Source: Rheinheimera sp. MM224 (GTDB lineage: Bacteria > Pseudomonadota > Gammaproteobacteria > Enterobacterales > Alteromonadaceae). Taken from it: a DNA stretch of 64,000 bases. The DNA is taken from assembly GCF_947090785.1 (NCBI RefSeq), contig NZ_OX352320.1, forward strand, positions 2,418,001 to 2,482,000, in the 5' to 3' direction. Shown piece after piece: positions 1 through 8,527 of the stretch; the first letter of the stretch is position 1, and every line of letters starts with the position of its first letter. Under the pieces are notes generated by a model. The model made no database searches, was not told the origin of the DNA, and was given only the letters and a program-made list of their open reading frames with translations. The translations under genes were made by a program, and so were the position numbers.

Positions 1-257
1 GCGGCAATAAGAATAGCCACCGCAAGCACGCTGAGCAGCATTTTCCAGGGTTCCCAATGCCAGACTCTCTGAAAAGCATAACGCAGCGGAATAGTCAGTA
101 ACCAACCGGCATAAGCGTCCAGTGCCACTACTATCCAGTAGGCGCTGCGCATTTCCTGAAACAAGGAACCTAAATAACTGATGAGTGCAAAACCCACCCA
201 ACCTAAGGTGTGCAGCAGCCAAAACAAACGATGACGGTCTTCAAAAAATTTTTGCAA
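1..257 (-). CDS. Membrane sensor histidine kinase, N-terminal fragment (cut by window edge)
   Basis: An open frame runs off the left edge. About 85 residues are visible and are rich in hydrophobic segments (FWLLHTLGWVGFALISYLGS, then AYWIVVALDAYAGWLLTIPL). This pattern resembles the membrane N-terminus of LytS/YehU-type sensor kinases (His_kinase family) that are common in Alteromonadales. The kinase domain itself lies outside the window, so the assignment is by resemblance only. An in-frame TGA lies upstream at about 297-299. The only conventional start after it is TTG at 257, and no clear ribosome binding site precedes it, so the start is uncertain. Confidence 0.45.
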   Translation of the reverse strand, partial: MQKFFEDRHRLFWLLHTLGWVGFALISYLGSLFQEMRSAYWIVVALDAYAGWLLTIPLRYAFQRVWHWEPWKMLLSVLAVAILIA

Positions 258-365
258 AATGGTTACAACTCGATCTGCTCTTACCTCTATTGTATCTCAG
301 CAACCGGAGCTTGGTGAGCTTTAGTCAGTAGATTGAACTCGGGTAGCTCTCCATTAGTCGCAATA

Positions 366-383
366 CCCTTCGTACTTGAAGCT
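366..383 (-). repeat. Fragment of a dispersed intergenic repeat (3' tail)
   Basis: Read on the minus strand, these 18 bases (AGCTTCAAGTACGAAGGG) are identical to 51087-51104 in the large repeat at 50972-51129. The match starts inside the stop codon of the DUF962 gene. Nothing else of the element is recognisable here, so this is a remnant or a chance match to its most conserved tail. Confidence 0.5.
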
Positions 384-849
384 AATAGTTGATCTTTAGT
401 TTTTTCAGGATAAAGCCCATTAGCCATGCAGGACCAATCAATAAAAACTGTAAATCCTGAAAAAACGACGGCTTTTTCCCTTCAATTTTGTGGCCAATAA
501 ACTGAAACACCCACATCACCACAAATAACAACAGAGACGCTAACCAGATATCCAGGTTGAAGTTTTGCTCATACCAGCGAATAAGCATCACCACCACTGC
601 GGTGAATAAGGTCATGCCTACACCAATAGCAAAAGACAAGCTGAAATAAAACGCCAGCGCAGGCATAGCAAGTAATAAAGGCCAGGTGATCTGTTGTTCT
701 GCAAACAAGCTAAAAGGCATAGGGATCTGCCATAACAAGCCAAATACTGTGAAATAAATTGAGGGGACGGCAAACCAATGGATCAATTTATTGGTTGGAT
801 TTTGATGGCTGACACCGTATTCGGCAAACCATTGGTGGATAGTTTTCAT
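382..849 (-). CDS. DUF962 (Mpo1-like) membrane protein
   Basis: A 155-residue protein of the DUF962/YGL010w family. The N-terminus shows the family pattern, a short amphipathic stretch followed by SHQNPTNKLIHWFAVP. Three to four hydrophobic segments follow, and a conserved GHKIEGKKPSFFQDL block precedes a last hydrophobic stretch (LLIGPAWLMGF). The yeast member Mpo1 is an iron-dependent dioxygenase in alpha-oxidation of 2-hydroxy fatty acids. Whether bacterial members do the same is not established, so the function here is inferred only at family level. The gene stands alone, separated from the thioesterase gene by about 65 bases, and its stop codon overlaps a fragment of a dispersed repeat. 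Confidence 0.8.
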   Translation of the reverse strand: MKTIHQWFAEYGVSHQNPTNKLIHWFAVPSIYFTVFGLLWQIPMPFSLFAEQQITWPLLLAMPALAFYFSLSFAIGVGMTLFTAVVVMLIRWYEQNFNLDIWLASLLLFVVMWVFQFIGHKIEGKKPSFFQDLQFLLIGPAWLMGFILKKLKINY

Positions 850-915
850 GTTTTATCTGGCTCAGAGTCAGTAAAGAATAACCCTACTCTACTGCTGAGC
901 CAGCACATTGGCAAA

Positions 916-1314
916 TTAGCCTAATACAGGAACCGGCTTACGATCTGGTCCTAAAGCAACAAAAGTAAAGTTGCCTGATATGGCCTTATGTTGATCGTCG
1001 TCAAACATAGTTTCAACAAAAATATCCACGTTCACTTTAATACTGGTGCGGCCTACATGCTCAATTCGGGCAACCAGTTCAATAATAGAACCAGCTGGAA
1101 TAGACTCTTTAAAATCCACCCGATCAGAACAGACAGTGACAAGAGGTTTACGGCAAAATCGGGTCGCAGCAATAAAAGCGGCCTCATCCATCCAGGCTAA
1201 AGCTTCTCCACCAAACAAGGTATTGTGGTGATTAGTCCGGCCAGGAAATACCGTTTTTGTGACCCGGGTCACAGCGTATTCAATACGTTTAGCAAGTAAA
1301 GCTTCGTCAGTCAT
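916..1314 (-). CDS. Acyl-CoA thioesterase, YciA/Acot family (single hotdog domain)
   Basis: A 132-residue single hotdog-fold protein. The block NHHNTLFGGEALAWMDEAA is the helix and catalytic region of YciA-type acyl-CoA thioesterases, in which the conserved Asp of the MDE motif assists hydrolysis of the acyl-CoA thioester. VDFKESIPAGSIIEL and GRTSIKVNVDIF are also typical of the family. These cytosolic enzymes release free CoA and fatty acid from a range of acyl-CoAs. The start is supported by GGAG about seven bases upstream of ATG. The gene appears to be monocistronic. Confidence 0.88.
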   Translation of the reverse strand: MTDEALLAKRIEYAVTRVTKTVFPGRTNHHNTLFGGEALAWMDEAAFIAATRFCRKPLVTVCSDRVDFKESIPAGSIIELVARIEHVGRTSIKVNVDIFVETMFDDDQHKAISGNFTFVALGPDRKPVPVLG

Positions 1315-1405
1315 AAGGATCTCCGGCAGAAAATTAAGGCGCGAATTTTAGAAGTTTCCCCGGCAATTGCAACCCAATTGCCGATGATTATCAGACAAAC
1401 ACTGA

Positions 1406-1756
1406 TTAACGCGCCACCATAGCCCCTAAGGCTTTACCACCGACCAGATGCATATGGATATGATAAACTTCCTGGCCACCATGTTCATTGCAGTTCATGA
1501 TCAAACGGTAACCGTTTTCAGCGATGCCAGCGTCTGCAGCCAGTTTGCGGGCTACAGTAAATAAACGGCCCAAAGCCAGCTCGTGTTCAGGCTCTACATC
1601 GTTTACTGTAGGAATTAATACATTAGGGACAATCAGGATATGAGTGGGTGCCCGTGGATTAATATCGCGGAAAGCCGTGACTAAGTCGTCCTGGTATAAA
1701 ATGTCGGCCGGAATTTCACGGCGAATGATTTTGCTGAAAATAGTTTCTTGAGCCAT
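1406..1756 (-). CDS. hinT: HIT family purine nucleoside phosphoramidase (HinT-like)
   Basis: A HIT-domain protein of 116 residues that begins [18 protein letters not shown]. The histidine triad is visible as [10 protein letters not shown] near the C-terminus, and [20 protein letters not shown] forms the nucleotide-binding strand. HinT enzymes hydrolyse nucleoside phosphoramidates such as AMP-lysine. An upstream in-frame start at 1789 exists, but ATG at 1756 is preceded by AAGGATC at good spacing and matches the family N-terminus, so 1756 is chosen. It is divergent from the M61 peptidase gene, only about 50 bases away. Confidence 0.9.
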   Translation of the reverse strand: MAQETIFSKIIRREIPADILYQDDLVTAFRDINPRAPTHILIVPNVLIPTVNDVEPEHELALGRLFTVARKLAADAGIAENGYRLIMNCNEHGGQEVYHIHMHLVGGKALGAMVAR

Positions 1757-1806
1757 CAAAAGATCCTTATAAAATAATGCACACATCACTTTCGGGAGTA
1801 TAGGGT

Positions 1807-3588
1807 ATGACGCTATTGGCTTACCAGCTTAGTATTACTGACATTACCGCACATCTGGTTGCAGTTGAACTTCGTTTTACACCACAAAGCAGCGACAGCA
1901 TCCAGTTATCTTTGCCAAGTTGGATCCCCGGCAGCTATATGGTGCGTGATTTTGCCAAACACCTTCACTCTATTGAAGCTTTTGATGACGCCGGCGCGCT
2001 AACTTTGCTGCAGCTGGATAAACAAAGCTGGCAACTGAATCATAATCTGCAGGCGCTGACGGTACGATATAAAGTCTATGCCTTTGATTTGTCGGTGCGA
2101 GGCTGTTATCTGGACGATCAACTGGCTATTTTAAATCCGGCGGCTTTGTGTCTTGAAGTCAAAGGCATGGAATCTTCGCCTGTGACTTTGAATGTAGTTG
2201 CACCTGAATTTTTAGACTGGCAAGTGGCTACAGGATTAACAAGAGGCCGCACCACCCAACCACTGCACTGTGGTTTGTATCATGCCGATAACTATCAGCA
2301 ACTGATTGATACTCCTTTAATGCTCGGCAAACTGGATATTGCCGAATTTGATGTCTGTGGTGTGCCACATTATTTGGTGCTGGCAGGCCACGAGCAGGTC
2401 GATCTGGAACGTTTTAAAGCAGAGCTGCAACGCATCTGCCATCAGCAGCAACAAGTGTTTGGTGCGCTGCCCGCCGATTTAAATCAGTATTGGTTTTTGT
2501 GTTGGGTAACAGATGCTGGTTATGGCGGGCTTGAGCATCATAATTCAACCTTATTACTCTTGACGCATCAGGATTTACCTAACCTGGAACGCCCGGATGA
2601 AAGCACAGCCGACTATCAAAATTTACTCGGCCTGTGCAGTCATGAGTATTTTCATACCTGGTGGGTGAAACGCGCTAAACCAGCCCAGTTTTTACCTTAT
2701 AGATTAAACACAGAGCAATACACCAGCCAGCTCTGGCTATACGAAGGTTTTACCTCTTACTACGATGATTTAGCTTTGGTTCGTTGTGGTTTACTGACGC
2801 AGGAACAGTACTTTTCGGCATTGGAAAAAACCATTAACCGAGTGCAATTAAGCCCTTCAGAGCAAGTGCAATCTGTGGCTGACAGCAGCTTTAATGCCTG
2901 GACTAAGTACTACAAACAAGATGAAAATGCTGTGAATGCCGTGGTCAGCTATTACACCAAAGGCAGCCTGATTGCCTTGTGTCTGGATGCGTTATTGCGC
3001 AGCAAAGACAAGACGCTCGATGCCTTGATGCAATTGGCCTGGCGCAGTTATGGTGAGCCAGCTCTGGGTAGTTCTGAGCAGCAATTCATCCAACTCTGTT
3101 CAGATTATGCAGGTAAAGATACAGCCAGCCAATTATACAGCTGGGTACATGGCACTTCTGCACTACCTCTGATAGAACTCTTACCGCATCTTGGTTTAAA
3201 TACAGCCAAACGCCAGCAAGAACACAGCAAAGACCTGTCAGGCTGCAAAGCTCCTGCTTATCCGGTACGGGCTTTTGGCGCGGCTTTCAGTGCTGCTGCG
3301 GAAGGCTTAAAGATAACAAACGTAGCTCTGAATTCTGTCGCTTATAAAGCAGGCTTAATGGCACAGGATCAGCTGATTGCCATCAATGCAGTGAAGGCCA
3401 CGGAGCAAAATTTCTGGCGGCAGCTCAACCAAAGTAAGATTGGCAGGGTATTGACCCTGCATGTATTTCGTAAACAACGTCTGGTGCAACTGTCGATGCC
3501 GGTAGAACTTGCTGCTGAAGCTTTGACTTATTTGCAACTTGTCGACCAGCAAAAGGCCGCAAACTGGCTTGGAAAAACACAGGAATAA
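1807..3588 (+). CDS. M61 family peptidase with C-terminal PDZ domain
   Basis: A 593-residue zinc metallopeptidase of family M61 (glycyl aminopeptidase type). An N-terminal beta-rich domain is followed by the catalytic domain with HEYFH at residues 279-283. The third zinc ligand is the Glu of [10 protein letters not shown] at about residue 313. A PDZ domain occupies roughly residues 490-580 ([15 protein letters not shown], then [19 protein letters not shown]). No convincing signal peptide is seen, so the enzyme is probably cytoplasmic. The family releases N-terminal Gly or Ala residues from peptides; the physiological substrate here is unknown. The next gene begins two bases after its stop, which suggests cotranscription. 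Confidence 0.9.
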   Translation: MTLLAYQLSITDITAHLVAVELRFTPQSSDSIQLSLPSWIPGSYMVRDFAKHLHSIEAFDDAGALTLLQLDKQSWQLNHNLQALTVRYKVYAFDLSVRGCYLDDQLAILNPAALCLEVKGMESSPVTLNVVAPEFLDWQVATGLTRGRTTQPLHCGLYHADNYQQLIDTPLMLGKLDIAEFDVCGVPHYLVLAGHEQVDLERFKAELQRICHQQQQVFGALPADLNQYWFLCWVTDAGYGGLEHHNSTLLLLTHQDLPNLERPDESTADYQNLLGLCSHEYFHTWWVKRAKPAQFLPYRLNTEQYTSQLWLYEGFTSYYDDLALVRCGLLTQEQYFSALEKTINRVQLSPSEQVQSVADSSFNAWTKYYKQDENAVNAVVSYYTKGSLIALCLDALLRSKDKTLDALMQLAWRSYGEPALGSSEQQFIQLCSDYAGKDTASQLYSWVHGTSALPLIELLPHLGLNTAKRQQEHSKDLSGCKAPAYPVRAFGAAFSAAAEGLKITNVALNSVAYKAGLMAQDQLIAINAVKATEQNFWRQLNQSKIGRVLTLHVFRKQRLVQLSMPVELAAEALTYLQLVDQQKAANWLGKTQE

Positions 3589-3589
3589 T

Positions 3590-4603
3590 ATGGATTCGTT
3601 GTCACAAATAGCCTTGGGTGCAGCCGTCAGCGTTGCGGCTTTTCACAAACCTATACGCAACAAACAAATAAAGCTCTGGCAGGCGGCAGCGGCAGGTGCG
3701 GTATTTGGTACCCTGCCCGATCTGGATGTGTTGATCTCACATGGCGATCCAATCAGTGATATGACCTTGCACCGCACCGAAAGCCATTCGTTGTTTTATT
3801 TAAGTTTAGTTTCGCCGTTTTTTGCCTGGCTGTTAGTTAAATTACTAGGAAAGCCGGCGCTTTTTAAGCAAAGTTTGATTGCGATAGGGTTGGTGCTGCT
3901 GACTCATCCGCTGTTGGATACCCTGACCATCTATGGCACTCAGCTGGCTTTGCCTTTTAGTGATTATCCTTTTGGCACCGGCAGTGTTTTTGTCATCGAC
4001 CCTTTGTACACCCTGCCGTTATTGATGGGCACTGGCATAGCGCTTTTTAATAAAAAACTAAGCTGGAACAGCGCTGGTTTAGCCTTGAGCATTGCTTATC
4101 TGCTGTTTGGTTTAGTAGCGCAGCAATGGGCTTACGCAAAAGTAGAGCAACAATTGGCAAATTTTGATCAGCAAGCAGATAAGTTATTAGTCACAGCAAC
4201 CCCATTTAATACCTTGTTATGGCGGGCTGTAGTGATCAAGGATGGTGAATATCTGGAAGGTTATTATTCGTTGCTGGATGGCTCAACACCGATGCAGTGG
4301 CGCAGTTTTACGCGGGATAAGACCTTGATTGAGCAGTGGAAAGATAATCCGGCTGTGGCTCGTTTAGCCTGGTTCAGTCATGGTTTTTATCAGCTGGAAC
4401 AAAAAGGCAATGAAGTGCTGCTGACGGACCTTCGGATGGGCATGGCACCTTTTTACAGCTTTAGTTTTGTAGTCGCAGATGGCACAGAAGCCAAGCCACC
4501 GGTGCAGCTCGAATTCCCACGCGATAATGCCGCCAGCTTTGCCTGGTTGTATCAGCGGGCTTTGGCTAAAACTCAATTGCCGTTATCGGATCTGGTTCAG
4601 TAA
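3590..4603 (+). CDS. YdjM-like inner-membrane metal-dependent hydrolase (DUF457)
   Basis: A 337-residue polytopic membrane protein starting MDSLSQIALGAAVSVAAF. It has the conserved features of the YdjM/DUF457 group: GAVFGTLPDLDVLI (acidic pair), HRTESHSLFY (His-rich), and LTHPLLDTLTIYGTQL. These His/Asp residues are thought to bind metal within the membrane. E. coli YdjM is LexA-regulated, but no LexA box is seen here. The start at 3590 follows AGGAATA and lies two bases after the peptidase stop. The C-terminal third is soluble and less conserved. The substrate is unknown. Confidence 0.82.
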   Translation: MDSLSQIALGAAVSVAAFHKPIRNKQIKLWQAAAAGAVFGTLPDLDVLISHGDPISDMTLHRTESHSLFYLSLVSPFFAWLLVKLLGKPALFKQSLIAIGLVLLTHPLLDTLTIYGTQLALPFSDYPFGTGSVFVIDPLYTLPLLMGTGIALFNKKLSWNSAGLALSIAYLLFGLVAQQWAYAKVEQQLANFDQQADKLLVTATPFNTLLWRAVVIKDGEYLEGYYSLLDGSTPMQWRSFTRDKTLIEQWKDNPAVARLAWFSHGFYQLEQKGNEVLLTDLRMGMAPFYSFSFVVADGTEAKPPVQLEFPRDNAASFAWLYQRALAKTQLPLSDLVQ

Positions 4604-4605
4604 TT

Positions 4606-4633
4606 AAAAAGGCAGAGCTATGCTCTGCCTTTT
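4606..4633. terminator. Bidirectional rho-independent terminator
   Basis: GGCAGAGC and GCTCTGCC pair around a three-base loop, flanked by an A-run on the left and a T-run on the right. It separates the convergent ydjM-like and queD-like genes and can serve both. Confidence 0.85.
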
Positions 4634-4649
4634 GCTCAATCCCAAAGCA

Positions 4650-5504
4650 CTAAGCAAAGGCAATAGCGCCTTTACCAACCCCTTCAAAAGCAACCACTTT
4701 CACTGCGCTAAGCTGATGTGATTCTTTCACGCTAGCCGCAATGTAGTCCGCTAAACACTCCACTGTGGTATCACAAGGCACTACTTCGCAGGTTGCTGCT
4801 GGCAGAGAGATTTCAAAATAGCCCTGAGCTGAGCTATAGGCAAAATGAAGAGCCCCAGCTTCAGCTTTCAGGTAACGTAAGGCGGATGCTTCAATCTGAT
4901 CTTCAGCGGTTGCCAAATAAATATCTTCCCAACGTTCACTCCAGTATTTACCTAATTTAGGCGACAACATACCGTTGTCAAAAATCTGGATGGTAGAACG
5001 GTGGCCATGAGCGATACGCTGGCAGTTGCCGTCATGTTTTTTCAGACCATGGGTGTAATGGTAAGAAAAACCGCTGACTTGCTCAGTGCGCAGCTGCAAC
5101 ACCAGTTTGGCGACGTTATCAGGCAACAGGGGTTTAATTTGTTCAGTTAAAAATTCGGTGACAGAGGCCATATCAACTTTTTCAGCCTGAATCACGGCAA
5201 AAGCTTCAACTGGGGATGCAATTTGCAACAGCCCTTTGGCGGAGCTAAATAACACTTGCTCCACTTCACCGCTGAGCAGTTGTGTGGCCGGGCTTAAAGC
5301 AGGGACGGCCAGTTTGTGGTCAACCAATTGATCAATGGCTTTTTTAATGACTTTTTTTACCAGACCAAAATCAAATACCATGGAGGTTTGATCCAAATCC
5401 CCATGCAACTCCACATCAACAATATAACTTTCGCCAAGCAAACCGCGTTGCTGACAAAGGTAAGAAAAATCGATGACGGTTAAGTCGCGGACAAATAAAA
5501 TCAT
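4650..5504 (-). CDS. Tandem QueD-like 6-pyruvoyl/6-carboxytetrahydropterin synthase family protein
   Basis: A 284-residue protein made of two PTPS/QueD-type units, residues 1-145 and 146-284. QueD makes 6-carboxytetrahydropterin, a queuosine precursor, using a zinc site of three His plus a Cys/Asp/His catalytic set. Here the C-terminal unit keeps the zinc-type residues (H149, H152, HGH at 166-168) and Cys161, but has no Asp-His pair. The N-terminal unit has lost the zinc histidines (GLLGES replaces RLHGHS) but retains D62-H63 and Glu141. The two halves are therefore complementary, which fits an active site shared between units. The start at 5504 follows CGGAAG. The gene stands alone, so a role in queuosine or another pterin pathway is inference. 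Confidence 0.75.
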   Translation of the reverse strand: MILFVRDLTVIDFSYLCQQRGLLGESYIVDVELHGDLDQTSMVFDFGLVKKVIKKAIDQLVDHKLAVPALSPATQLLSGEVEQVLFSSAKGLLQIASPVEAFAVIQAEKVDMASVTEFLTEQIKPLLPDNVAKLVLQLRTEQVSGFSYHYTHGLKKHDGNCQRIAHGHRSTIQIFDNGMLSPKLGKYWSERWEDIYLATAEDQIEASALRYLKAEAGALHFAYSSAQGYFEISLPAATCEVVPCDTTVECLADYIAASVKESHQLSAVKVVAFEGVGKGAIAFA

Positions 5505-5582
5505 AAAAAACTTCCGGATGGCGCTGAAACAGCAAAAAGTGGCGGCATTATAAAGCAATACGCAGCGCGCGTTAAGTTGGCC

Positions 5583-5840
5583 TTATTTTTTATGCTCCGT
5601 CAGCCAGCCATTCAGTAAACCAATTTGTCCAAGCTTATGTGCTGCATACATTAAACGTATTGCATTGCTGAGCATCACACTGTCACTCCATTCAGTTTTT
5701 TGCTGAATTTCGTGATAACAAGCCAAAGCCTCAGGCGTTAAGTAACCGCGCAACTCCTTTTTTCCGGAGCCTTTTTGCCTTTCTCTATAGCGCTGTTGTT
5801 TCTCTGCATTAGAAAGTGGTTTTTTTTCTTGTTCCGTCAT
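5583..5840 (-). CDS. Small hypothetical protein, possible ribbon-helix-helix type
   Basis: An 85-residue basic protein. The N-terminus is highly charged (LSNAEKQQRYRERQKGSGKK). A short strand (KELRGYLTPEAL) and a helical segment (SVMLSNAIRLMYAAHKLG) follow. The layout resembles small ribbon-helix-helix DNA-binding proteins with a basic tail, but no family is firmly recognised. It lies 78 bases downstream of the queD-like gene on the same strand and is divergent from fabA, whose FabR-type operator lies in the shared upstream region. Whether it regulates anything cannot be told from the sequence. Confidence 0.65.
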   Translation of the reverse strand: MTEQEKKPLSNAEKQQRYRERQKGSGKKELRGYLTPEALACYHEIQQKTEWSDSVMLSNAIRLMYAAHKLGQIGLLNGWLTEHKK

Positions 5841-5884
5841 AATGCTTCTATCTTTTGATGTTAGTTTGATTTCAGAAGGTCAGC

Positions 5885-5914
5885 TTGACTAATCGGACTT
5901 GTTTAGCTTACAAG
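5885..5914 (+). promoter_or_regulatory. Putative fabA promoter
   Basis: TTGACT at 5885-5890 and TACAAG at 5909-5914 have an 18-base spacer. The -10 element lies inside the FabR-type palindrome, so a bound repressor would block RNA polymerase. Confidence 0.45.
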
Positions 5915-5922
5915 TGTTCGCT
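5905..5922. promoter_or_regulatory. FabR-type operator upstream of fabA
   Basis: AGCTTACAAGTGTTCGCT is an imperfect palindrome. It differs at two of 16 specified positions from the FabR consensus as I recall it (AGCGTACA-N2-TGTACGCT). FabR represses unsaturated fatty acid synthesis genes such as fabA in gammaproteobacteria. The box lies 35 bases upstream of the fabA start. fabR itself is not in this window. Confidence 0.65.
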
Positions 5923-5957
5923 AAAGTGGCCCAGCCTTGATGATGGATCTAACATAC

Positions 5958-6470
5958 ATGACTAAGAATAGCTTTACAAAACAAGATTTAGTGGCCTGTG
6001 GCCGTGGGGAATTATTTGGCGAAGGTAACAGTCAGTTGCCTGTCGATAATATGCTGATGATTGACCGTGTTGTGCACATTTCGGAAGAAGGTGGTAAATA
6101 CGGCAAAGGGGAAATCATCGCTGAATTTGATATTCATCCTGAACTGTGGTTCTTCGATTGCCACTTTAAAGGTGATCCAGTGATGCCTGGTTGTTTAGGT
6201 TTAGACGCTATGTGGCAACTGGTAGGTTTCTTCCTCGGCTGGGCTGGTGGCCCGGGTAAAGGTCGTGCTTTAGGCGTGGGTGAAGTGAAGTTTACTGGTC
6301 AAATCCTGCCTACAGCAAAAAAAGTAACCTACCGCATTGATATGACCCGAGTGATTAAACGTAAATTGTTTATGGGTATTGCAGAAGGTTCTGTCAGTGT
6401 AGATGGTCGCGAAATTTACACCGCCAAAGAGTTAAAAGTTGGTTTGTTCCAGGATACTTCAGCATTCTAA
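5958..6470 (+). CDS. fabA: 3-hydroxydecanoyl-[ACP] dehydratase/isomerase FabA
   Basis: FabA dehydrates 3-hydroxydecanoyl-ACP and isomerises the trans-2 product to cis-3, the branch point for unsaturated fatty acids. The sequence follows E. coli FabA almost end to end. The catalytic His is in [18 protein letters not shown] and the catalytic Asp in [11 protein letters not shown]; the C-terminus ends [11 protein letters not shown] exactly as in E. coli. Start choice: ATG at 5958 gives 170 residues (E. coli FabA has 172) with GGA upstream, whereas the upstream ATGs at 5937 and 5940 add a non-conserved extension. The gene is monocistronic with its own operator and terminator. Confidence 0.97.
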   Translation: MTKNSFTKQDLVACGRGELFGEGNSQLPVDNMLMIDRVVHISEEGGKYGKGEIIAEFDIHPELWFFDCHFKGDPVMPGCLGLDAMWQLVGFFLGWAGGPGKGRALGVGEVKFTGQILPTAKKVTYRIDMTRVIKRKLFMGIAEGSVSVDGREIYTAKELKVGLFQDTSAF

Positions 6471-6486
6471 GTTTGAATTTGATGTG

Positions 6487-6518
6487 AAAAACGGAGCTTT
6501 TATAAGCTCCGTTTTTTT
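6487..6518 (+). terminator. fabA terminator
   Basis: ACGGAGCTT pairs with AAGCTCCGT around a four-base loop and is followed by seven T. An A-run on the left could give weak activity in the other direction for the convergent asmA-like gene. Confidence 0.88.
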
Positions 6519-6541
6519 ATGCTCCGAAACAACCCGACTAT

Positions 6542-8323
6542 TTACAGTCCGCCGAGTTTTTCCAGCAATTTGTTTTTCAGTTTTTCTTTGCCACTTTCTA
6601 CTTTCTCTTTCAACTGGCCTTCCAATAAGGCTTTGGTATCCAAAGAGTATTTAGGTTTTTGCATTGTACCGCTGATTTTAAGTGGTATTTCAACGCCAGC
6701 CAGATCGTCTTTTTCTTTACCACCCTGACCTTTTGACGTATTCACCAGCGCAGTACTGAGCTGATAATCCAATTCTTCATTCAGTAAGTTAGCTGAGCCC
6801 TTGCCTGCAAGTCGTAACAAGGGTGCCGCCATTTTTAAATCCGGATTCGTCAACACACCATCAGTCAGGTTAAAGCTGCCGGTTAAGCTGGAGAAGTCCG
6901 TTTTTTGCTCTGAATTATCACCGGTCTGAGCCTCATTTTTCAGTGTGGCTTTGGCATTGCGGATCATTTGCGCGATATTGACGCCATATAAAGAACCGTC
7001 CGTGACTTCAAAACTGCCAGTTGCCAGCAGGTTTTTCTTGATCTGCTCCGGCAACAAACTATGACCTTTGCCTTCGATGGTCAGTTTTGCAGTGCCACTT
7101 AATAAATCAATGTCAGCACCGTCCATCAGCATAGGCCGCAGCGCCAGGCCGGACAGTTGTTTATTAAAGCTGTAGCTGACAGGCGTTTTGCGGGCATCCA
7201 GCGTGGCTTTGGCGTGCACTTTTCCATCGTATAAATCTGCGCTGGCGTTTTGAATTTGAACCAGCCCTGCTTTATTGGTCAACGCCAATTGCAGGTTTTC
7301 TGTATGCAGGCCAGCAGCTTTTAATGTCTTCACTGCCAGTTTTAAATCCAGATCAAATTGGCGCAGCACTGATAAATCTGGTTCTGCGCTGTTTTTCTGA
7401 GTGGTTGTACTTGCCTGTTCTGCACTGTTTTCACCCATGTAAGAGGCTGTGTCTACTTCATCCAGTTGCAGATCCAGTTTAATCACTGCTTGTTTAGCGT
7501 AATTCACTGACAGTTGGCCTGAACCTTTGATCTCATCCAGTTGCAGCTTTTTCCATTGCCACTCCAGCTGTTTTTTATCCAAAGCCAGTTTTAACTCTGT
7601 CTCTAAAGAAAGCTGTTTGACCGGGACACCTGTAAAGTCAGTTTCTAAGGCAAAGTCTTTAAGCTGCACTAACTGATTATTTTCACTCAATTGCAATTGA
7701 GCAGAACCTTTGACATCGAGCTGAGTTTGGCCAGACAGTACGATCAGTTCAAAATCCAATGGCGCCCATTCATTGGCTTTAAAATCACTTAATTTGAGTG
7801 ATTTCAAGCTTAATCGCTGGTCTGGACTACCTTCACTCAACAGATTTAATTGCAGATTGCTAATAGATAGATCCTGCAGTTGCAGTTGTTGGTTGGTCGC
7901 AGGTCCAGTTTCACTAGTTGTGGTGCTTTTATCTGCCGTCAGGCCATCCATACTGGAGCTGCCGTCTTTACGGGTGACCAGATTAGCTGTAACACCGTCT
8001 AAATGCAGCTGCTGAACCTGCAGATCTTTGTTAAACAATGGCATCAAGGCTACGGCGGCCGTCAATTCCGACACTTCCAGCATTTGCTCTGGCGCAAAAC
8101 CCTTTGGATTCGATAATTTTACATCGGTCAGTGACACCCCAAGACTAGGGTAAATAGTCCAGCCAATATCCCCTGCTATCTGCAGCTGCCGTCCGGTTTG
8201 CTGTTCTACCTTGTTAGTGATTTCCGCTTTAAAGTCATTTAAATCAAACACGACCAGCAGATAAAAGGCAGCTACTGCGATAAAGCCTGCCACGACCGCG
8301 AGCAGCCATTTAAACCAATTCAT
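6542..8323 (-). CDS. AsmA family protein
   Basis: A 593-residue AsmA-type protein. One N-terminal transmembrane anchor (WLLAVVAGFIAVAAFYLLVV) is followed by the typical motif GRQLQIAGDIGWTIYPSLGV and a long beta-rich periplasmic repeat region. The C-terminal AsmA block contains GTAKLTIEGKGHSL and SGTMQKPKYSLD. Proteins of this superfamily bridge the inner and outer membranes and are implicated in phospholipid transport and outer-membrane assembly. The second ATG at 8323 is preferred because AAGGAAG is then six bases away; the first ATG at 8329 directly abuts the ribosome binding site. The gene is monocistronic and converges on fabA. Confidence 0.87.
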   Translation of the reverse strand: MNWFKWLLAVVAGFIAVAAFYLLVVFDLNDFKAEITNKVEQQTGRQLQIAGDIGWTIYPSLGVSLTDVKLSNPKGFAPEQMLEVSELTAAVALMPLFNKDLQVQQLHLDGVTANLVTRKDGSSSMDGLTADKSTTTSETGPATNQQLQLQDLSISNLQLNLLSEGSPDQRLSLKSLKLSDFKANEWAPLDFELIVLSGQTQLDVKGSAQLQLSENNQLVQLKDFALETDFTGVPVKQLSLETELKLALDKKQLEWQWKKLQLDEIKGSGQLSVNYAKQAVIKLDLQLDEVDTASYMGENSAEQASTTTQKNSAEPDLSVLRQFDLDLKLAVKTLKAAGLHTENLQLALTNKAGLVQIQNASADLYDGKVHAKATLDARKTPVSYSFNKQLSGLALRPMLMDGADIDLLSGTAKLTIEGKGHSLLPEQIKKNLLATGSFEVTDGSLYGVNIAQMIRNAKATLKNEAQTGDNSEQKTDFSSLTGSFNLTDGVLTNPDLKMAAPLLRLAGKGSANLLNEELDYQLSTALVNTSKGQGGKEKDDLAGVEIPLKISGTMQKPKYSLDTKALLEGQLKEKVESGKEKLKNKLLEKLGGL

Positions 8324-8475
8324 ATCCATCTTCCTTTGGGTGAAGTTATTAAAAAGCTAACAGCTAGCATAGCTCAGTGGCATAAACCTAAGCTGAACTT
8401 GATAGTTTTTATTGGGTTATCATTGGTGGGACAATAAATGACGGTCAGTTAATTTTTATATAAAGAGATTTAGAT

Positions 8476-8507
8476 AAAAATAGACAGGGACAGGCGATGT
8501 CCCTGTC
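8476..8507 (-). terminator. Terminator downstream of ydiJ
   Basis: On the minus strand, GACAGGGACA pairs with TGTCCCTGTC around a five-base loop and is followed by TATTTTTATC. The 10-bp stem lies 21 bases after the ydiJ stop. The rest of the 8324-8527 gap holds no recognisable gene. Confidence 0.8.
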
Positions 8508-8527
8508 CCAAAATTTAAAAAAACGCC

